Shown here: in pieces, positions 8,330 through 16,483 of the stretch
How positions within the stretch are numbered: position 1 is the first letter of the stretch
How the letters are laid out: each line of letters opens with the position of its first letter
Source of the DNA: UBA5078 sp033721235
GTDB lineage: Bacteria; Pseudomonadota; Gammaproteobacteria; Pseudomonadales; Pseudohongiellaceae
Assembly (NCBI GenBank): GCA_033721235.1
Contig: JAWWAY010000005.1
Location: 143,593-207,592 of the forward strand
DNA: 64,000 bases
Direction: 5' to 3'
Position numbers and translations under genes: made by a program
The notes under the pieces: model-generated
Told to the model about the DNA's origin: nothing
Database searches by the model: none
The model's input: the letters and a program-made list of their open reading frames with translations, nothing else

Positions 8330-9310
8330 TTAGGCACAAAGCTGAGTCAAGGCCTCGAGGATCTGCTTCTCCAACCATTGTTTTTCATCTCGATGGGGAA
8401 AGCCCACATGACCGCCATTGTCTGTACATTGAAGCCGGATATGATCCGGTAAGGTACTCGCATCGGGCAGCGCTTCAATCGGTATGAACGGATCATTTGC
8501 ACTTTGGATGAGGTGCACAGGGGCCGCAATTTTATCCAACACCAAACCGCTGCTGCAGCGGCTATAGTAGTCATCGGCATCTTTAAAACCATGCAAGGGA
8601 GCGGTGACCCTATCGTCAAAATCCCACAGATCGGTCAAGGTGCTTAGATCACCCAATGCATTGAGCTTCTCTAGCTCCGCGTGATTTCCTGTATTTTTGA
8701 AATGGCGTTTTTTCCTATTAAGATCTGCCACCAACTGACGCTTAAAATACTGCCCATAAGACTTACTTAAGCCCTTGGTGAGTGCTCGAGAGCACTTCGC
8801 TAATGAAAACGGCGTAGACACTGCAATGGCCGCTTGCACCACACTACTGCTTGGGTGTTCAAATAGATAACGCAGCGCTATGTTCGCGCCTAGTGAGAAG
8901 CCTATTAGCACAATCGGGCGCTTTGCTTGGCTATATAGATGCACCACAATCTCTGTGACGTCGTCAGTTGCGCCAGAATGATAAGCTCTGGCCCTATTAT
9001 TCACCTCTCCACTGCAGCCGCGATAATTCACTCCTACTGAGTCATATCCATTGCTATGCAATAGGGCCTGTGTTGAATGAATATAGGCCGAATCGGAACT
9101 TCCGCACAGGCCATGAAGAAGCACCACCAATGGTTTTTCTACATCCCCGCTCGCGGCGCAAAGGTGGTCTAGGTCGACAAAGTCCCCGTCGGACAGCGTG
9201 AACCTCTCACGCAAGCGGTGCACCCTTGTGGTTCTAGCAAAGCGTCTCCACAAGGTTTGAGTATGGCGCTCGGGCAGCCACCAGGGCGTTGGCAGATTAG
9301 ACAAATTCAA
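8330..9310 (-). CDS. YheT-family alpha/beta-hydrolase
   Basis: 326 residues of the UPF0017/YheT hydrolase family. The nucleophile elbow reads GFSLGAN (about residues 144-150), an oxyanion-type HGL(C)G precedes it (VVLLHGLCGSS, about 63-73), and the N-terminal PWWLPERHTQTLW motif is typical of YheT proteins. Further triad residues are an Asp in SANDPFIP and a His in GGHVGF. Substrate is not established; the family is usually described as a carboxylic-ester hydrolase. It starts three bases after the rsmD stop codon, so the two form an operon on the minus strand, divergent from ftsY. Start ATG at 9310 gives the standard N-terminus. Confidence 0.9.
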   Translation of the reverse strand: MNLSNLPTPWWLPERHTQTLWRRFARTTRVHRLRERFTLSDGDFVDLDHLCAASGDVEKPLVVLLHGLCGSSDSAYIHSTQALLHSNGYDSVGVNYRGCSGEVNNRARAYHSGATDDVTEIVVHLYSQAKRPIVLIGFSLGANIALRYLFEHPSSSVVQAAIAVSTPFSLAKCSRALTKGLSKSYGQYFKRQLVADLNRKKRHFKNTGNHAELEKLNALGDLSTLTDLWDFDDRVTAPLHGFKDADDYYSRCSSGLVLDKIAAPVHLIQSANDPFIPIEALPDASTLPDHIRLQCTDNGGHVGFPHRDEKQWLEKQILEALTQLCA

Positions 9311-9313
9311 GAC

Positions 9314-9910
9314 TCAGCTGCCTCCTGTCGAAGCATATAAGGCAAAGTGCACCTGCCCTGCTCGTTTGGTTTTTAGCATCTGCCAATTTAAGGGCAAGAC
9401 GGCGGGCGTAATGGGCTTAGACGATTCTAAATAAATATAGGCGTTTTCGCGCAAAATACCGGATTTTTCCAGTAAATGTACGGTTTTTTCGAGGAGGTTC
9501 GTGGCAAAGGGTGGATCTAGGAATACCACCCCATACTGCGTGCTCGGCGGCCTGTCTCGGCACTGCTCCAGCCACGATATCGCATCTTGATTAAAGACCT
9601 GAAAACCTTCGGCATTCAAGAGCTGTAAGTTACCGCGCAGCGAGTCAACAGCCTTACGCGAGCTATCGACAAAACTTACATGTCGCGCACCGCGAGACAA
9701 GGCTTCCAAGCCGCAAGCGCCACTACCTGCAAACAGGTCTAGGCAGTCCTCACGCACAATATCGTCTTGCAACCAGTTAAAGAGCGTTTCACGCACCCTA
9801 TCGGAAGTAGGCCTTAGGCCGTCGACATTAGGAAAGCTCAGTTTGCGGCTTCGCCACTGACCCCCAATGATCCGGAGTGTATTGGAGTTTTGTAAGCGGG
9901 GCTTGGCCAT
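9314..9910 (-). CDS. rsmD: 16S rRNA (guanine(966)-N2)-methyltransferase RsmD
   Basis: SAM-dependent methyltransferase that modifies G966 of 16S rRNA in the 30S subunit. 198 residues, normal size. SAM-binding motif I is DLFAGSGACGLEA at residues 58-70, the catalytic motif IV is DPPF at 132-135, and the N-terminal RIIGGQWRSRKL and RPTSDRVRETLFNWL blocks are diagnostic of RsmD. It is divergent from ftsY with 128 bases between them, the arrangement seen in E. coli and Pseudomonas. It leads the small minus-strand operon rsmD-yheT. Confidence 0.96.
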   Translation of the reverse strand: MAKPRLQNSNTLRIIGGQWRSRKLSFPNVDGLRPTSDRVRETLFNWLQDDIVREDCLDLFAGSGACGLEALSRGARHVSFVDSSRKAVDSLRGNLQLLNAEGFQVFNQDAISWLEQCRDRPPSTQYGVVFLDPPFATNLLEKTVHLLEKSGILRENAYIYLESSKPITPAVLPLNWQMLKTKRAGQVHFALYASTGGS

Positions 9911-10038
9911 TAAAAGTGTTTCTGTATGGGGCTTTTAGGGTTTATTGGCACTGCTAATACCTTCAGCATTTGATGTTTAAACAATACGGGAAATGGTAGC
10001 ATACGCGCTCAGCACAGTGAGCCGATAGAAGTATATCC

Positions 10039-11112
10039 ATGTTCAGTTTTATAAAGAAAAAACCTAAGCCTGACGCGGCGAGCCAAAACGCCGAAGACGA
10101 TCAGCTATCTGCCGATACTCAGCAGCAAGCTCTTGATACTAATGCGGTGACCGCTAGTGAGCCTGTGGCGAATGATGAGACTTCCGAGCAAAACGGCATT
10201 TTCTCCAAACTGCGTAAGAGTCTTAGCAAGACTAGAAGCGCGCTTACAGACTCCCTAAGCAATCTAGTCTTAGGCCGCAAGACTATTGATGAAGACTTAT
10301 TGGAAGACATCGAGTCCCAGCTATTGAGCGCGGACTTGGGGCTAGAAGCTACCGATCACGTCATCGAAGCTCTTACCAAAAAGATCAGTCGCAAGCAGCT
10401 AGCCGATCCGCAAGCTTTATTGGACAGTCTAAAGGACGAGCTAGCATCACTTCTTACCCCATGTGAAAAGCCTTTGCTCATCGATAGCGAGTATAAGCCC
10501 TATGTCATCTTGGTGGTTGGCGTAAATGGCGCGGGTAAGACAACTTCTATTGGCAAACTAGCTAAAAGGCTTCAAGGCGAAGGACATTCCATTATGCTAG
10601 CCGCCGGTGACACCTTTAGAGCGGCTGCGGTAGAGCAGCTCAAAGTGTGGGGCGAACGCAATAATGTACCGGTAGTGGCACAGCCCACCGGTTCAGACTC
10701 CGCATCCGTAATCTTTGACGCCTATCAGTCAGCAAAGGCTAAGGGTGCCGATGTCCTTATAGCCGATACGGCTGGCCGGCTTCACAATAAGGACAATCTG
10801 ATGCAGGAGCTGGAGAAAATAGTTCGAGTTCTGAAGAAGCTCGATGACTCCCTCCCCCATGAAACGCTGCTAGTGCTGGATTCGACTACCGGCCAGAACT
10901 CCTTGAGTCAGGCGAAGAGCTTCAATAAATCAGTACCTCTTAGCGGAATTGCTTTCACTAAACTAGACGGCACAGCTAAGGGTGGCATCGTGTTCGCTAT
11001 TGCCAAGGAGCTTAATTTACCTATTCGCTTTATCGGCGTTGGCGAGAAAGTTGACGACTTACGCCCCTTCGAGGCTCAGCCTTTCGTAGAGGCGCTTTTT
11101 ACCCAAGACTAG
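10039..11112 (+). CDS. ftsY: Signal recognition particle receptor FtsY
   Basis: GTPase receptor for SRP-ribosome complexes at the inner membrane; with Ffh it delivers nascent membrane proteins to SecYEG. 357 residues. Residues 1-60 form a charged, acidic A domain that is shorter than in E. coli; the NG domain follows. GTPase motifs: G1 GVNGAGKTT at 161-169, G3 DTAGR at 243-247, G4 TKLDG at 307-311, and the closing GVGEKVDDLRPF. It is the first gene of ftsY-ftsE-ftsX (24 bases to ftsE), in the conserved order rsmD<>ftsYEX-rpoH. Confidence 0.97.
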   Translation: MFSFIKKKPKPDAASQNAEDDQLSADTQQQALDTNAVTASEPVANDETSEQNGIFSKLRKSLSKTRSALTDSLSNLVLGRKTIDEDLLEDIESQLLSADLGLEATDHVIEALTKKISRKQLADPQALLDSLKDELASLLTPCEKPLLIDSEYKPYVILVVGVNGAGKTTSIGKLAKRLQGEGHSIMLAAGDTFRAAAVEQLKVWGERNNVPVVAQPTGSDSASVIFDAYQSAKAKGADVLIADTAGRLHNKDNLMQELEKIVRVLKKLDDSLPHETLLVLDSTTGQNSLSQAKSFNKSVPLSGIAFTKLDGTAKGGIVFAIAKELNLPIRFIGVGEKVDDLRPFEAQPFVEALFTQD

Positions 11113-11136
11113 CCGTTTTTTCAAACAGAGTCTGTC

Positions 11137-11841
11137 ATGATCAAGTTCGACAATGTTAGTAAGCGCTACCCTAGCGGTCATCAGGCGCTCAGCCAGGTGG
11201 ACTTTGAGCTGGCCGATGGGGAAATGGCCTTTCTTACTGGCCGCTCCGGTGCCGGTAAGAGCACGCTACTAAAACTCATTATGTTAATGGAGCGTGCCAA
11301 TCAGGGGCAGATTCTAGTCGACGGCAAGAACATAGGCCGCATGCCCAAGAGCCGTATTCCCTTCTATCGAAGGCGTATAGGCGTCGTCTTTCAAGACCAT
11401 CAACTGCTATTCGATCGCAATGTCTTTGAGAATGTGGCACTCCCTCTCAAAGTGTCAGGTTATGCCCGTCACGATGCTGATCGCCGCGTAAGAGCGGCCT
11501 TAGACAAGGTGGGCCTTCTAAAGAAAGAGAAGATGAGCCCTCTCGAATTATCTGGGGGAGAACAGCAGCGCATAGGCATTGCGCGAGCGGTGGTTAATCG
11601 CCCCAGTATCTTATTGGCCGACGAGCCTACTGGGAATCTGGACCCAGAACTGGCAGCGGAGATCATGACCCTGTTTGAACAATTCAATCAAGTTGGCGTC
11701 AGCATGCTTATCGCTAGCCACGATTTGTCACTGATCGCTAAGCTAAAGCACCGAATCCTGACGCTTGAAGGCGGCAAACTTATCCGAGATGAGAGCTTCT
11801 TGAGTAGCGACCAGTCGAAACACGGGACGGCTCGCCCATGA
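11137..11841 (+). CDS. ftsE: Cell division ATP-binding protein FtsE
   Basis: ABC-type ATPase that pairs with FtsX at the septum and controls periplasmic amidase activation rather than transport. 234 residues. Walker A GRSGAGKS at 35-42, Q-loop VFQDHQL, signature LSGGEQQR at 138-145, Walker B ILLADEP at 158-164 and switch His in IASHDL. The stop overlaps the ftsX start (ATGA at 11838-11841), implying coupled translation and equal stoichiometry. Confidence 0.97.
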   Translation: MIKFDNVSKRYPSGHQALSQVDFELADGEMAFLTGRSGAGKSTLLKLIMLMERANQGQILVDGKNIGRMPKSRIPFYRRRIGVVFQDHQLLFDRNVFENVALPLKVSGYARHDADRRVRAALDKVGLLKKEKMSPLELSGGEQQRIGIARAVVNRPSILLADEPTGNLDPELAAEIMTLFEQFNQVGVSMLIASHDLSLIAKLKHRILTLEGGKLIRDESFLSSDQSKHGTARP

Positions 11842-12803
11842 GTAGCAAGCGAGTAAGCAGTTCGAACAAGCGGCAATCCGTCTCCAGATTTAATCTTCGT
11901 AGTCTCTGGGAAAACCATATTCGCTCTGGCAAAGAGAGCCTTAATCGACTGCTGGAGAAACGGCTAGCCAGCCTCATGACCATTGCCGTAATTGGTATTA
12001 GCTTACTGCTTCCAAGCGGCCTGTTTGTGACCATGAAAAACCTTAGTGCGCTCGGGGAAGGGTTTAATGAGCTCTCACCTATTACCTTATATCTTGAACT
12101 AGAGGCCACTGATAAAGAAGCTTTAGAGATAAGTGAACAATTACTTCAGCTGCCAGAGATTGCCGCTACAGAGTATATATCAGCACAACAAGGGGCTAGT
12201 GATTTTGCGAGCTTCTCCGGCCTAGGCGATGTTTTGTCCGCCCTCGACAAGAACCCGCTGCCAGCCACCATCGTGGTCACTCCACAAAGTATAGCGAGCC
12301 AAGAAATTGAGGGGCTTATCTCGCGACTAGCTCAAATGCCGAAGGTCGAGACAGCTCAGGCAGACCTGGATTGGCTTGCAAGACTTCAGGAACTCTTGGC
12401 TCTTGCAGGCAGGGCCGCCAATGCGCTCATGATTGTGTTTTCCGCCGCAGTTCTATTTGTGGTGGGAAATACTATCAAGCTGTCTATCGAAGGCAGGCGG
12501 GCAGAAATTGTCGTCGTAAAGTTAGTAGGTGGAACTGACGCCTATGTTGCTCGGCCCTTCCTGTATACGGGGCTGTGGCTAGGATTAGCGGGTGGCTTAC
12601 TCGCCTGGGCTCTACTGCATATTATCCTGCTCGCCCTGAACGGCCCAATTGACAGGCTTCTCCAGCTTTATGACAGCCAGTTTGACGTGCGCTCCTTGGG
12701 TATCGTTGCCAGCATTAGTTTATTGGGGTGTGCAGCCGCACTTGGCTGGCTCGGTGCTTGGGTATCGGTCAAACAGCACTTGGCGGACGTAGAACCCCAC
12801 TAA
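11838..12803 (+). CDS. ftsX: Cell division protein FtsX
   Basis: Integral membrane partner of FtsE. 321 residues with a polar N-terminal cytoplasmic tail (1-40), TM1 at about 46-67 (LMTIAVIGISLLLPSGLF), a large periplasmic loop of about 120 residues carrying the amidase-regulating domain, and three C-terminal helices (about 195-215, 240-263, 290-312). This is the normal FtsX topology. Its ATG sits in the ftsE stop (four-base overlap). The gene ends 323 bases before rpoH. Confidence 0.95.
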   Translation: MSSKRVSSSNKRQSVSRFNLRSLWENHIRSGKESLNRLLEKRLASLMTIAVIGISLLLPSGLFVTMKNLSALGEGFNELSPITLYLELEATDKEALEISEQLLQLPEIAATEYISAQQGASDFASFSGLGDVLSALDKNPLPATIVVTPQSIASQEIEGLISRLAQMPKVETAQADLDWLARLQELLALAGRAANALMIVFSAAVLFVVGNTIKLSIEGRRAEIVVVKLVGGTDAYVARPFLYTGLWLGLAGGLLAWALLHIILLALNGPIDRLLQLYDSQFDVRSLGIVASISLLGCAAALGWLGAWVSVKQHLADVEPH

Positions 12804-12917
12804 AATAGAACTTTTCACGTACTTTCGACGTCTAATAGACATAAGCAATACAAATTTTAGATGATCGCAATACATATTATGCAATGGCGCATTTGACAAT
12901 CTTCACCCATATTAGTA

Positions 12918-12945
12918 CTTGAAAAAGAGAAAAACCGCCCCAATA
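12918..12945 (+). promoter_or_regulatory. Near-consensus sigma-32 (heat shock) promoter upstream of rpoH
   Basis: CTTGAAA at 12918-12924, a 13-base spacer, then CCCCAATA at 12938-12945. The known sigma-32 consensus is CTTGAAA - about 11-16 bases - CCCCATNT, so the -35 matches fully and the -10 in six of eight places. It points towards rpoH, about 180 bases upstream of its ATG, leaving a long 5' leader. Transcription from it has not been shown; the match is visible by eye and the role is inferred. Confidence 0.55.
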
Positions 12946-13126
12946 CAACGGTAGGTGGTAAAATATAGTAAGGGTAAAGTAGTACGAAGCAGTGGTCTCA
13001 CCGAGCTTCGGGTCATGGCACATAGCTATAATGAGTGCTAAACTGCTTGCCCGATTTGAAAATGGCTCTAGCCAAAGCAGTAAAGGCAGTTCACATTTTA
13101 TTAACAACCATTATTAAAGGCTGATT

Positions 13127-13984
13127 ATGAGTTTCGGAAAAAGTTTACAAGTTATGGACCCTGTTGTTCCAGGTCATGATTTGACGGCTTATATGGCGTC
13201 AGTGAATAGCATTGCTATTTTGACACCGGAGCAAGAAAAAGAGTTAGCCAATCAATACTATTACGAAGACAACGTAGACGCCGCAAGGCAGCTAGTATTG
13301 GCCCATTTACGCTTTGTCGTACATCTGGCCAAAAGCTATGCGGGTTACGGTCTGTCCCAAGCCGATCTTATCCAAGAGGGTAATGTAGGCTTAATGAAGG
13401 CAGTAAAGCGCTTCAACCCAGAAGTGGGTGTACGCCTAGTTTCCTTTGCTGTGCATTGGATCAAAGCAGAAATGCACGAGTTTATTCTCCGTAACTGGCG
13501 TATCGTTAAAATTGCGACAACAAAAGCCCAGCGTAAGTTATTTTTCAATCTTCGCAGCTCCAAGAAGAGCCTCGGCTGGCTGTCTAACGACGAAGCCGAA
13601 GCGATGGCGCAAGACTTAGGCGTTGATGCCGCAGTAGTTCGTCAAATGGAAGGCCGTATGAGCTCATACGATATGGCTTTCGATGTTGACGATAACGATG
13701 ACGAGAATGCCTATAAGTCACCTGCCTACTTCTTGGAAGATAATCAATCCGACTTAGCTGCCACAATCGAGGCCGAAGAGTGGGAAGAGAGCAAGAACAA
13801 TAGTCTCTATGAGGCGATGGAAACATTAGATGAACGCAGTCGTGACATTATTAGTAGCCGGTGGCTGTCTGATAATAAAGCCACACTGCACGATCTAGCA
13901 GCAAAATACAGCGTCTCTGCAGAGCGAATTCGTCAGCTAGAGAAAAATGCAATGAACAAGGTTAAGGCGCTTATTGCCGCTTAA
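13127..13984 (+). CDS. rpoH: RNA polymerase sigma factor RpoH (sigma-32)
   Basis: Heat-shock sigma factor directing RNA polymerase to chaperone and protease genes. 285 residues. Region 2 is present (DLIQEGNVGLMKAVKRFNPE, VSFAVHWIKAEMHEFI), the RpoH box QRKLFFNLR at about residues 133-141 distinguishes it from RpoD and RpoS, and region 4.2 helix-turn-helix is LHDLAAKYSVSAERIRQLE. It follows ftsYEX as in other gammaproteobacteria. A strong Rho-independent terminator follows, and a sigma-32-like promoter with a long leader precedes, so heat-induced autoregulation is possible. Confidence 0.97.
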   Translation: MSFGKSLQVMDPVVPGHDLTAYMASVNSIAILTPEQEKELANQYYYEDNVDAARQLVLAHLRFVVHLAKSYAGYGLSQADLIQEGNVGLMKAVKRFNPEVGVRLVSFAVHWIKAEMHEFILRNWRIVKIATTKAQRKLFFNLRSSKKSLGWLSNDEAEAMAQDLGVDAAVVRQMEGRMSSYDMAFDVDDNDDENAYKSPAYFLEDNQSDLAATIEAEEWEESKNNSLYEAMETLDERSRDIISSRWLSDNKATLHDLAAKYSVSAERIRQLEKNAMNKVKALIAA

Positions 13985-14003
13985 GCCTAAGTGTTGCACA
14001 CGA

Positions 14004-14038
14004 AGCCGCCAAGCTTATGCTGAGGCGGCTTTTTTATT
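14004..14038 (+). terminator. Rho-independent terminator after rpoH
   Basis: Perfect 7-bp stem AGCCGCC (14004-14010) / GGCGGCT (14024-14030) with a 13-base loop, followed at once by a run of T (TTTTTATTT). It starts 20 bases after the rpoH stop. Confidence 0.85.
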
Positions 14039-14130
14039 TGGCACAACATAAAAAGCACCTACTCTCGAGACCCTTCCAGTCATTTGAAGTAAGTACTTGC
14101 AAACCATTAAAGCATCTAATTTGGTGATTC

Positions 14131-14508
14131 ATGCAAAATTTATTCATTATACTCGCTGGCATTAATGGCTTTATCGCAGTCGGCTTGGGAGCCTTTGGCG
14201 CCCATGGTCTTAAGAACATTTTGAGCGCCGATCTACTCAGCACCTTCAATACCGGCGTGCAATATCACATGTATCACTCTCTAGCGCTTCTGGCTGTAGG
14301 AGTCTTAGTGTTGCACTACCCGAATCAGGCCCTGCTCAAGACCTCGGGCTATCTATTTACCCTGGGCATCGTCATTTTCTCAGGCAGCTTGTATATACTT
14401 GCCCTAAGTGGCGTTCGCTGGCTGGGCGCCATTACGCCACTGGGTGGAGTAGCATTCTTAGCGGCATGGGCACTTCTGGCCTGGTCAATGATCCGCACAC
14501 AAGCCTGA
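14131..14508 (+). CDS. DUF423 family inner-membrane protein (YgdD-like)
   Basis: 125 residues, strongly hydrophobic with four predicted helices (about 4-24, 44-64, 70-90, 98-120). The N-terminal pattern FGAFGAHGLK and the YHMYHSLALLAVG segment are characteristic of DUF423/YgdD membrane proteins, whose molecular function is not known. It lies between the rpoH terminator and thiS, 13 bases before thiS, so it may be co-transcribed with thiSG without being functionally linked. Confidence 0.9.
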   Translation: MQNLFIILAGINGFIAVGLGAFGAHGLKNILSADLLSTFNTGVQYHMYHSLALLAVGVLVLHYPNQALLKTSGYLFTLGIVIFSGSLYILALSGVRWLGAITPLGGVAFLAAWALLAWSMIRTQA

Positions 14509-14521
14509 AGAGAGTAATAGC

Positions 14522-14722
14522 ATGAAAGTAACCGTGAACGGCGACGAGGTATCGGTAAAAGACGGCGCCAATTTGATCGACCTATTAGAATCATTAGAGC
14601 TAAGAGATGCCAAGATCGCCATCGAGCTCAACCAGAATATTGTGCCTCGCAGCCAGCACTCACAACAGTTATTGCAAGCCGGTGATAGCATTGAAATTGT
14701 GCATGCTATCGGTGGCGGGTAA
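14522..14722 (+). CDS. thiS: Sulfur carrier protein ThiS
   Basis: Ubiquitin-fold sulfur carrier for the thiazole half of thiamine. 66 residues, the usual size, ending IVHAIGGG; the C-terminal Gly-Gly is adenylated and thiocarboxylated before sulfur transfer to ThiG. Directly upstream of thiG, as in Pseudomonas. No TPP (THI-box) riboswitch is recognisable in the 13 bases before it. Confidence 0.95.
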   Translation: MKVTVNGDEVSVKDGANLIDLLESLELRDAKIAIELNQNIVPRSQHSQQLLQAGDSIEIVHAIGGG

Positions 14723-14794
14723 AATCTAGCCCCTACTAATTTGGGCGGTGAACCGCCTCGAACGACTCGCTCCCTATTTATAAAAGGTTTCTCA

Positions 14795-15583
14795 ATGACA
14801 GCAAGCGATGCCCCCATCACTATTGCAGGCAAAGACTACTCCTCTCGCCTAATTGTCGGCAGCGGCAAATATAAAGACTTCCAAGAAAATTTAGACGCCT
14901 TAGTCGCAAGCGGCGCAGAAATGATCACGGTAGCTATTCGCCGAGTGAACCTCGGCCAGAACAAGGACGAGCCTAGCCTTTTAGAGCTTATCTCGCCCAA
15001 GGATTACACCATACTTCCCAATACAGCGGGTTGCTATGACGCTGCTAGCGCCGTAAGAACCTGTCGTATGGCGCGCGAACTTCTAGACGGCCACAAACTG
15101 GTTAAGCTTGAAGTCCTGGGGGATCAGAAAACCTTATATCCCAATGTAACCGAGACTCTAATTGCAGCCGAGGAGCTTGTAGCCGATGGCTTTGATGTCA
15201 TGGTGTACACCAGTGATGACCCCATCATCGCCAAGCGCTTAGAAGAAATCGGTTGCGTGGCAGTCATGCCCCTAGGCGCGCCGATTGGTTCGGGCCTGGG
15301 TATTCGCAACCCCTATAATATTCGCATGATTTTGGAGAACGCCAAGGTTCCCATCATTGTAGATGCCGGCGTTGGCACCGCATCAGATGCCGCCATTGCT
15401 ATGGAGCTTGGCTGTGATGGCGTATTGATGAATACGGCAATTGCAGAAGCTGGAAACCCTATACTAATGGCCTCTGCCATGAAGAAGGCGGTCCAGAGTG
15501 GGCGAGAAGCCTATTTAGCCGGGCGTATGCCGCGCAGACTATACGCTAGTGCGTCTTCACCAATAGACGGGACTTTCTTCTAG
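14795..15583 (+). CDS. thiG: Thiazole synthase ThiG
   Basis: Forms the thiazole phosphate ring of thiamine from deoxyxylulose phosphate, ThiS thiocarboxylate and dehydroglycine. I place the start at ATG 14795 (MTASDAPITIAG), preceded by AAAGG, rather than at the upstream in-frame 14741, whose extra 18 residues are not family-like. This gives 262 residues, the normal length. The TIM-barrel motifs are present: LIVGSGKY, the Schiff-base lysine in LVKLEVLGD, and phosphate-binding DAGVGTASDAA and GVLMNTAIAEA. Part of thiS-thiG, followed by trmB. Confidence 0.95.
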   Translation: MTASDAPITIAGKDYSSRLIVGSGKYKDFQENLDALVASGAEMITVAIRRVNLGQNKDEPSLLELISPKDYTILPNTAGCYDAASAVRTCRMARELLDGHKLVKLEVLGDQKTLYPNVTETLIAAEELVADGFDVMVYTSDDPIIAKRLEEIGCVAVMPLGAPIGSGLGIRNPYNIRMILENAKVPIIVDAGVGTASDAAIAMELGCDGVLMNTAIAEAGNPILMASAMKKAVQSGREAYLAGRMPRRLYASASSPIDGTFF

Positions 15584-15615
15584 TTCTAAAGGCATTCCTA
15601 TACTAGGTTTCTATT

Positions 15616-16350
15616 ATGAGCTTTAACACAACAGAGAACGAAATGGGGCGCGACACAAAAGCACCCGATAACGTCGAGAACCCACGCGGTATTCGCAGTT
15701 ATGTAATTCGCGGCGGCAGGCTGACCGCTGCACAAGAGTATGCGCTGGAGCATTTTTGGCCAAAGTACGGCATCGACGATACCCAGAGTGAGCAAGACTT
15801 AACATCGCTGTTCCCCAAACAGGCTCCGATTGTTATGGAGATTGGTTTCGGCATGGGGGATTCTCTGTTGGAGATGGCCAAGACCAACCCCGATAAGAAC
15901 TTTATCGGGATCGAAGTACACCGCCCTGGCGTGGGCAAATTGCTGCACGAGATTGCAGCCAATGAACTAAGTAATCTCAGAATTTGGTGTCACGACGCCA
16001 AGGAAATTCTGGCTAGATGCATTCCCGATCAGTCATTAGCTGCTGTGCAAATATTCTTTCCTGACCCATGGCACAAAAAGAAGCACAATAAGAGACGCAT
16101 CGTGCAGCTGCCTTTTATGGCCTTAATAGCAACGAAACTAAGCGCTGGGGGCTATGTTCACATGGCAACCGACTGGGTGCCTTACGCCGAGCACATGATG
16201 GAAGTCTTGAGCGCCGCAAAAGACTATGAGAATGCGGCTGGTGAAGGCCAGTACAGTCTCGATACGCAACGTCCCATCACCAAATTCGAAAAGCGTGGCC
16301 ACCGCCTTGGGCACGAGGTACACGACCTAATCTTCAAAAAGATCAATTAA
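15616..16350 (+). CDS. trmB: tRNA (guanine(46)-N7)-methyltransferase TrmB
   Basis: Makes m7G46 in the variable loop of tRNAs using SAM. 244 residues. SAM site MEIGFGMGDSL (about 73-83), FIGIEVHRPGVG, and the tRNA-binding/catalytic block IFFPDPWHKKKHNKRR are diagnostic; the C-terminal TKFEKRGHRLGH motif is also present. It starts 32 bases after thiG, matching the thiG-trmB order in Pseudomonas. Confidence 0.97.
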   Translation: MSFNTTENEMGRDTKAPDNVENPRGIRSYVIRGGRLTAAQEYALEHFWPKYGIDDTQSEQDLTSLFPKQAPIVMEIGFGMGDSLLEMAKTNPDKNFIGIEVHRPGVGKLLHEIAANELSNLRIWCHDAKEILARCIPDQSLAAVQIFFPDPWHKKKHNKRRIVQLPFMALIATKLSAGGYVHMATDWVPYAEHMMEVLSAAKDYENAAGEGQYSLDTQRPITKFEKRGHRLGHEVHDLIFKKIN

Positions 16351-16404
16351 GTGCGCTGAGGCGAAACAAGGCAAGGCACTTCACGGTCCCCCTATCATAG
16401 TAAC

Positions 16405-16441
16405 ACCCCAGCTTTATAGCTTTTCGATATTTAGCTGGGGT
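16405..16441 (+). terminator. Hairpin after trmB, possible terminator
   Basis: Perfect 9-bp stem ACCCCAGCT (16405-16413) / AGCTGGGGT (16433-16441) with a 19-base loop between trmB and the TAXI gene. The T tract after it is weak (ATGCTTCATT), so it may be an attenuator or mRNA-stabilising hairpin instead of a terminator. Confidence 0.5.
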
Positions 16442-16483
16442 ATGCTTCATTGATTAGAAGAATAATGCCGTAGGGGGACAAAC

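Noticed and set aside
8287..8487. Plus-strand open frame near the coaD/YheT gap
   Set aside because: Overlaps the YheT coding sequence in an antisense frame; no domain.
14509..14521. TPP riboswitch before thiS
   Set aside because: The gap is only 13 bases and no THI-box core is present upstream.
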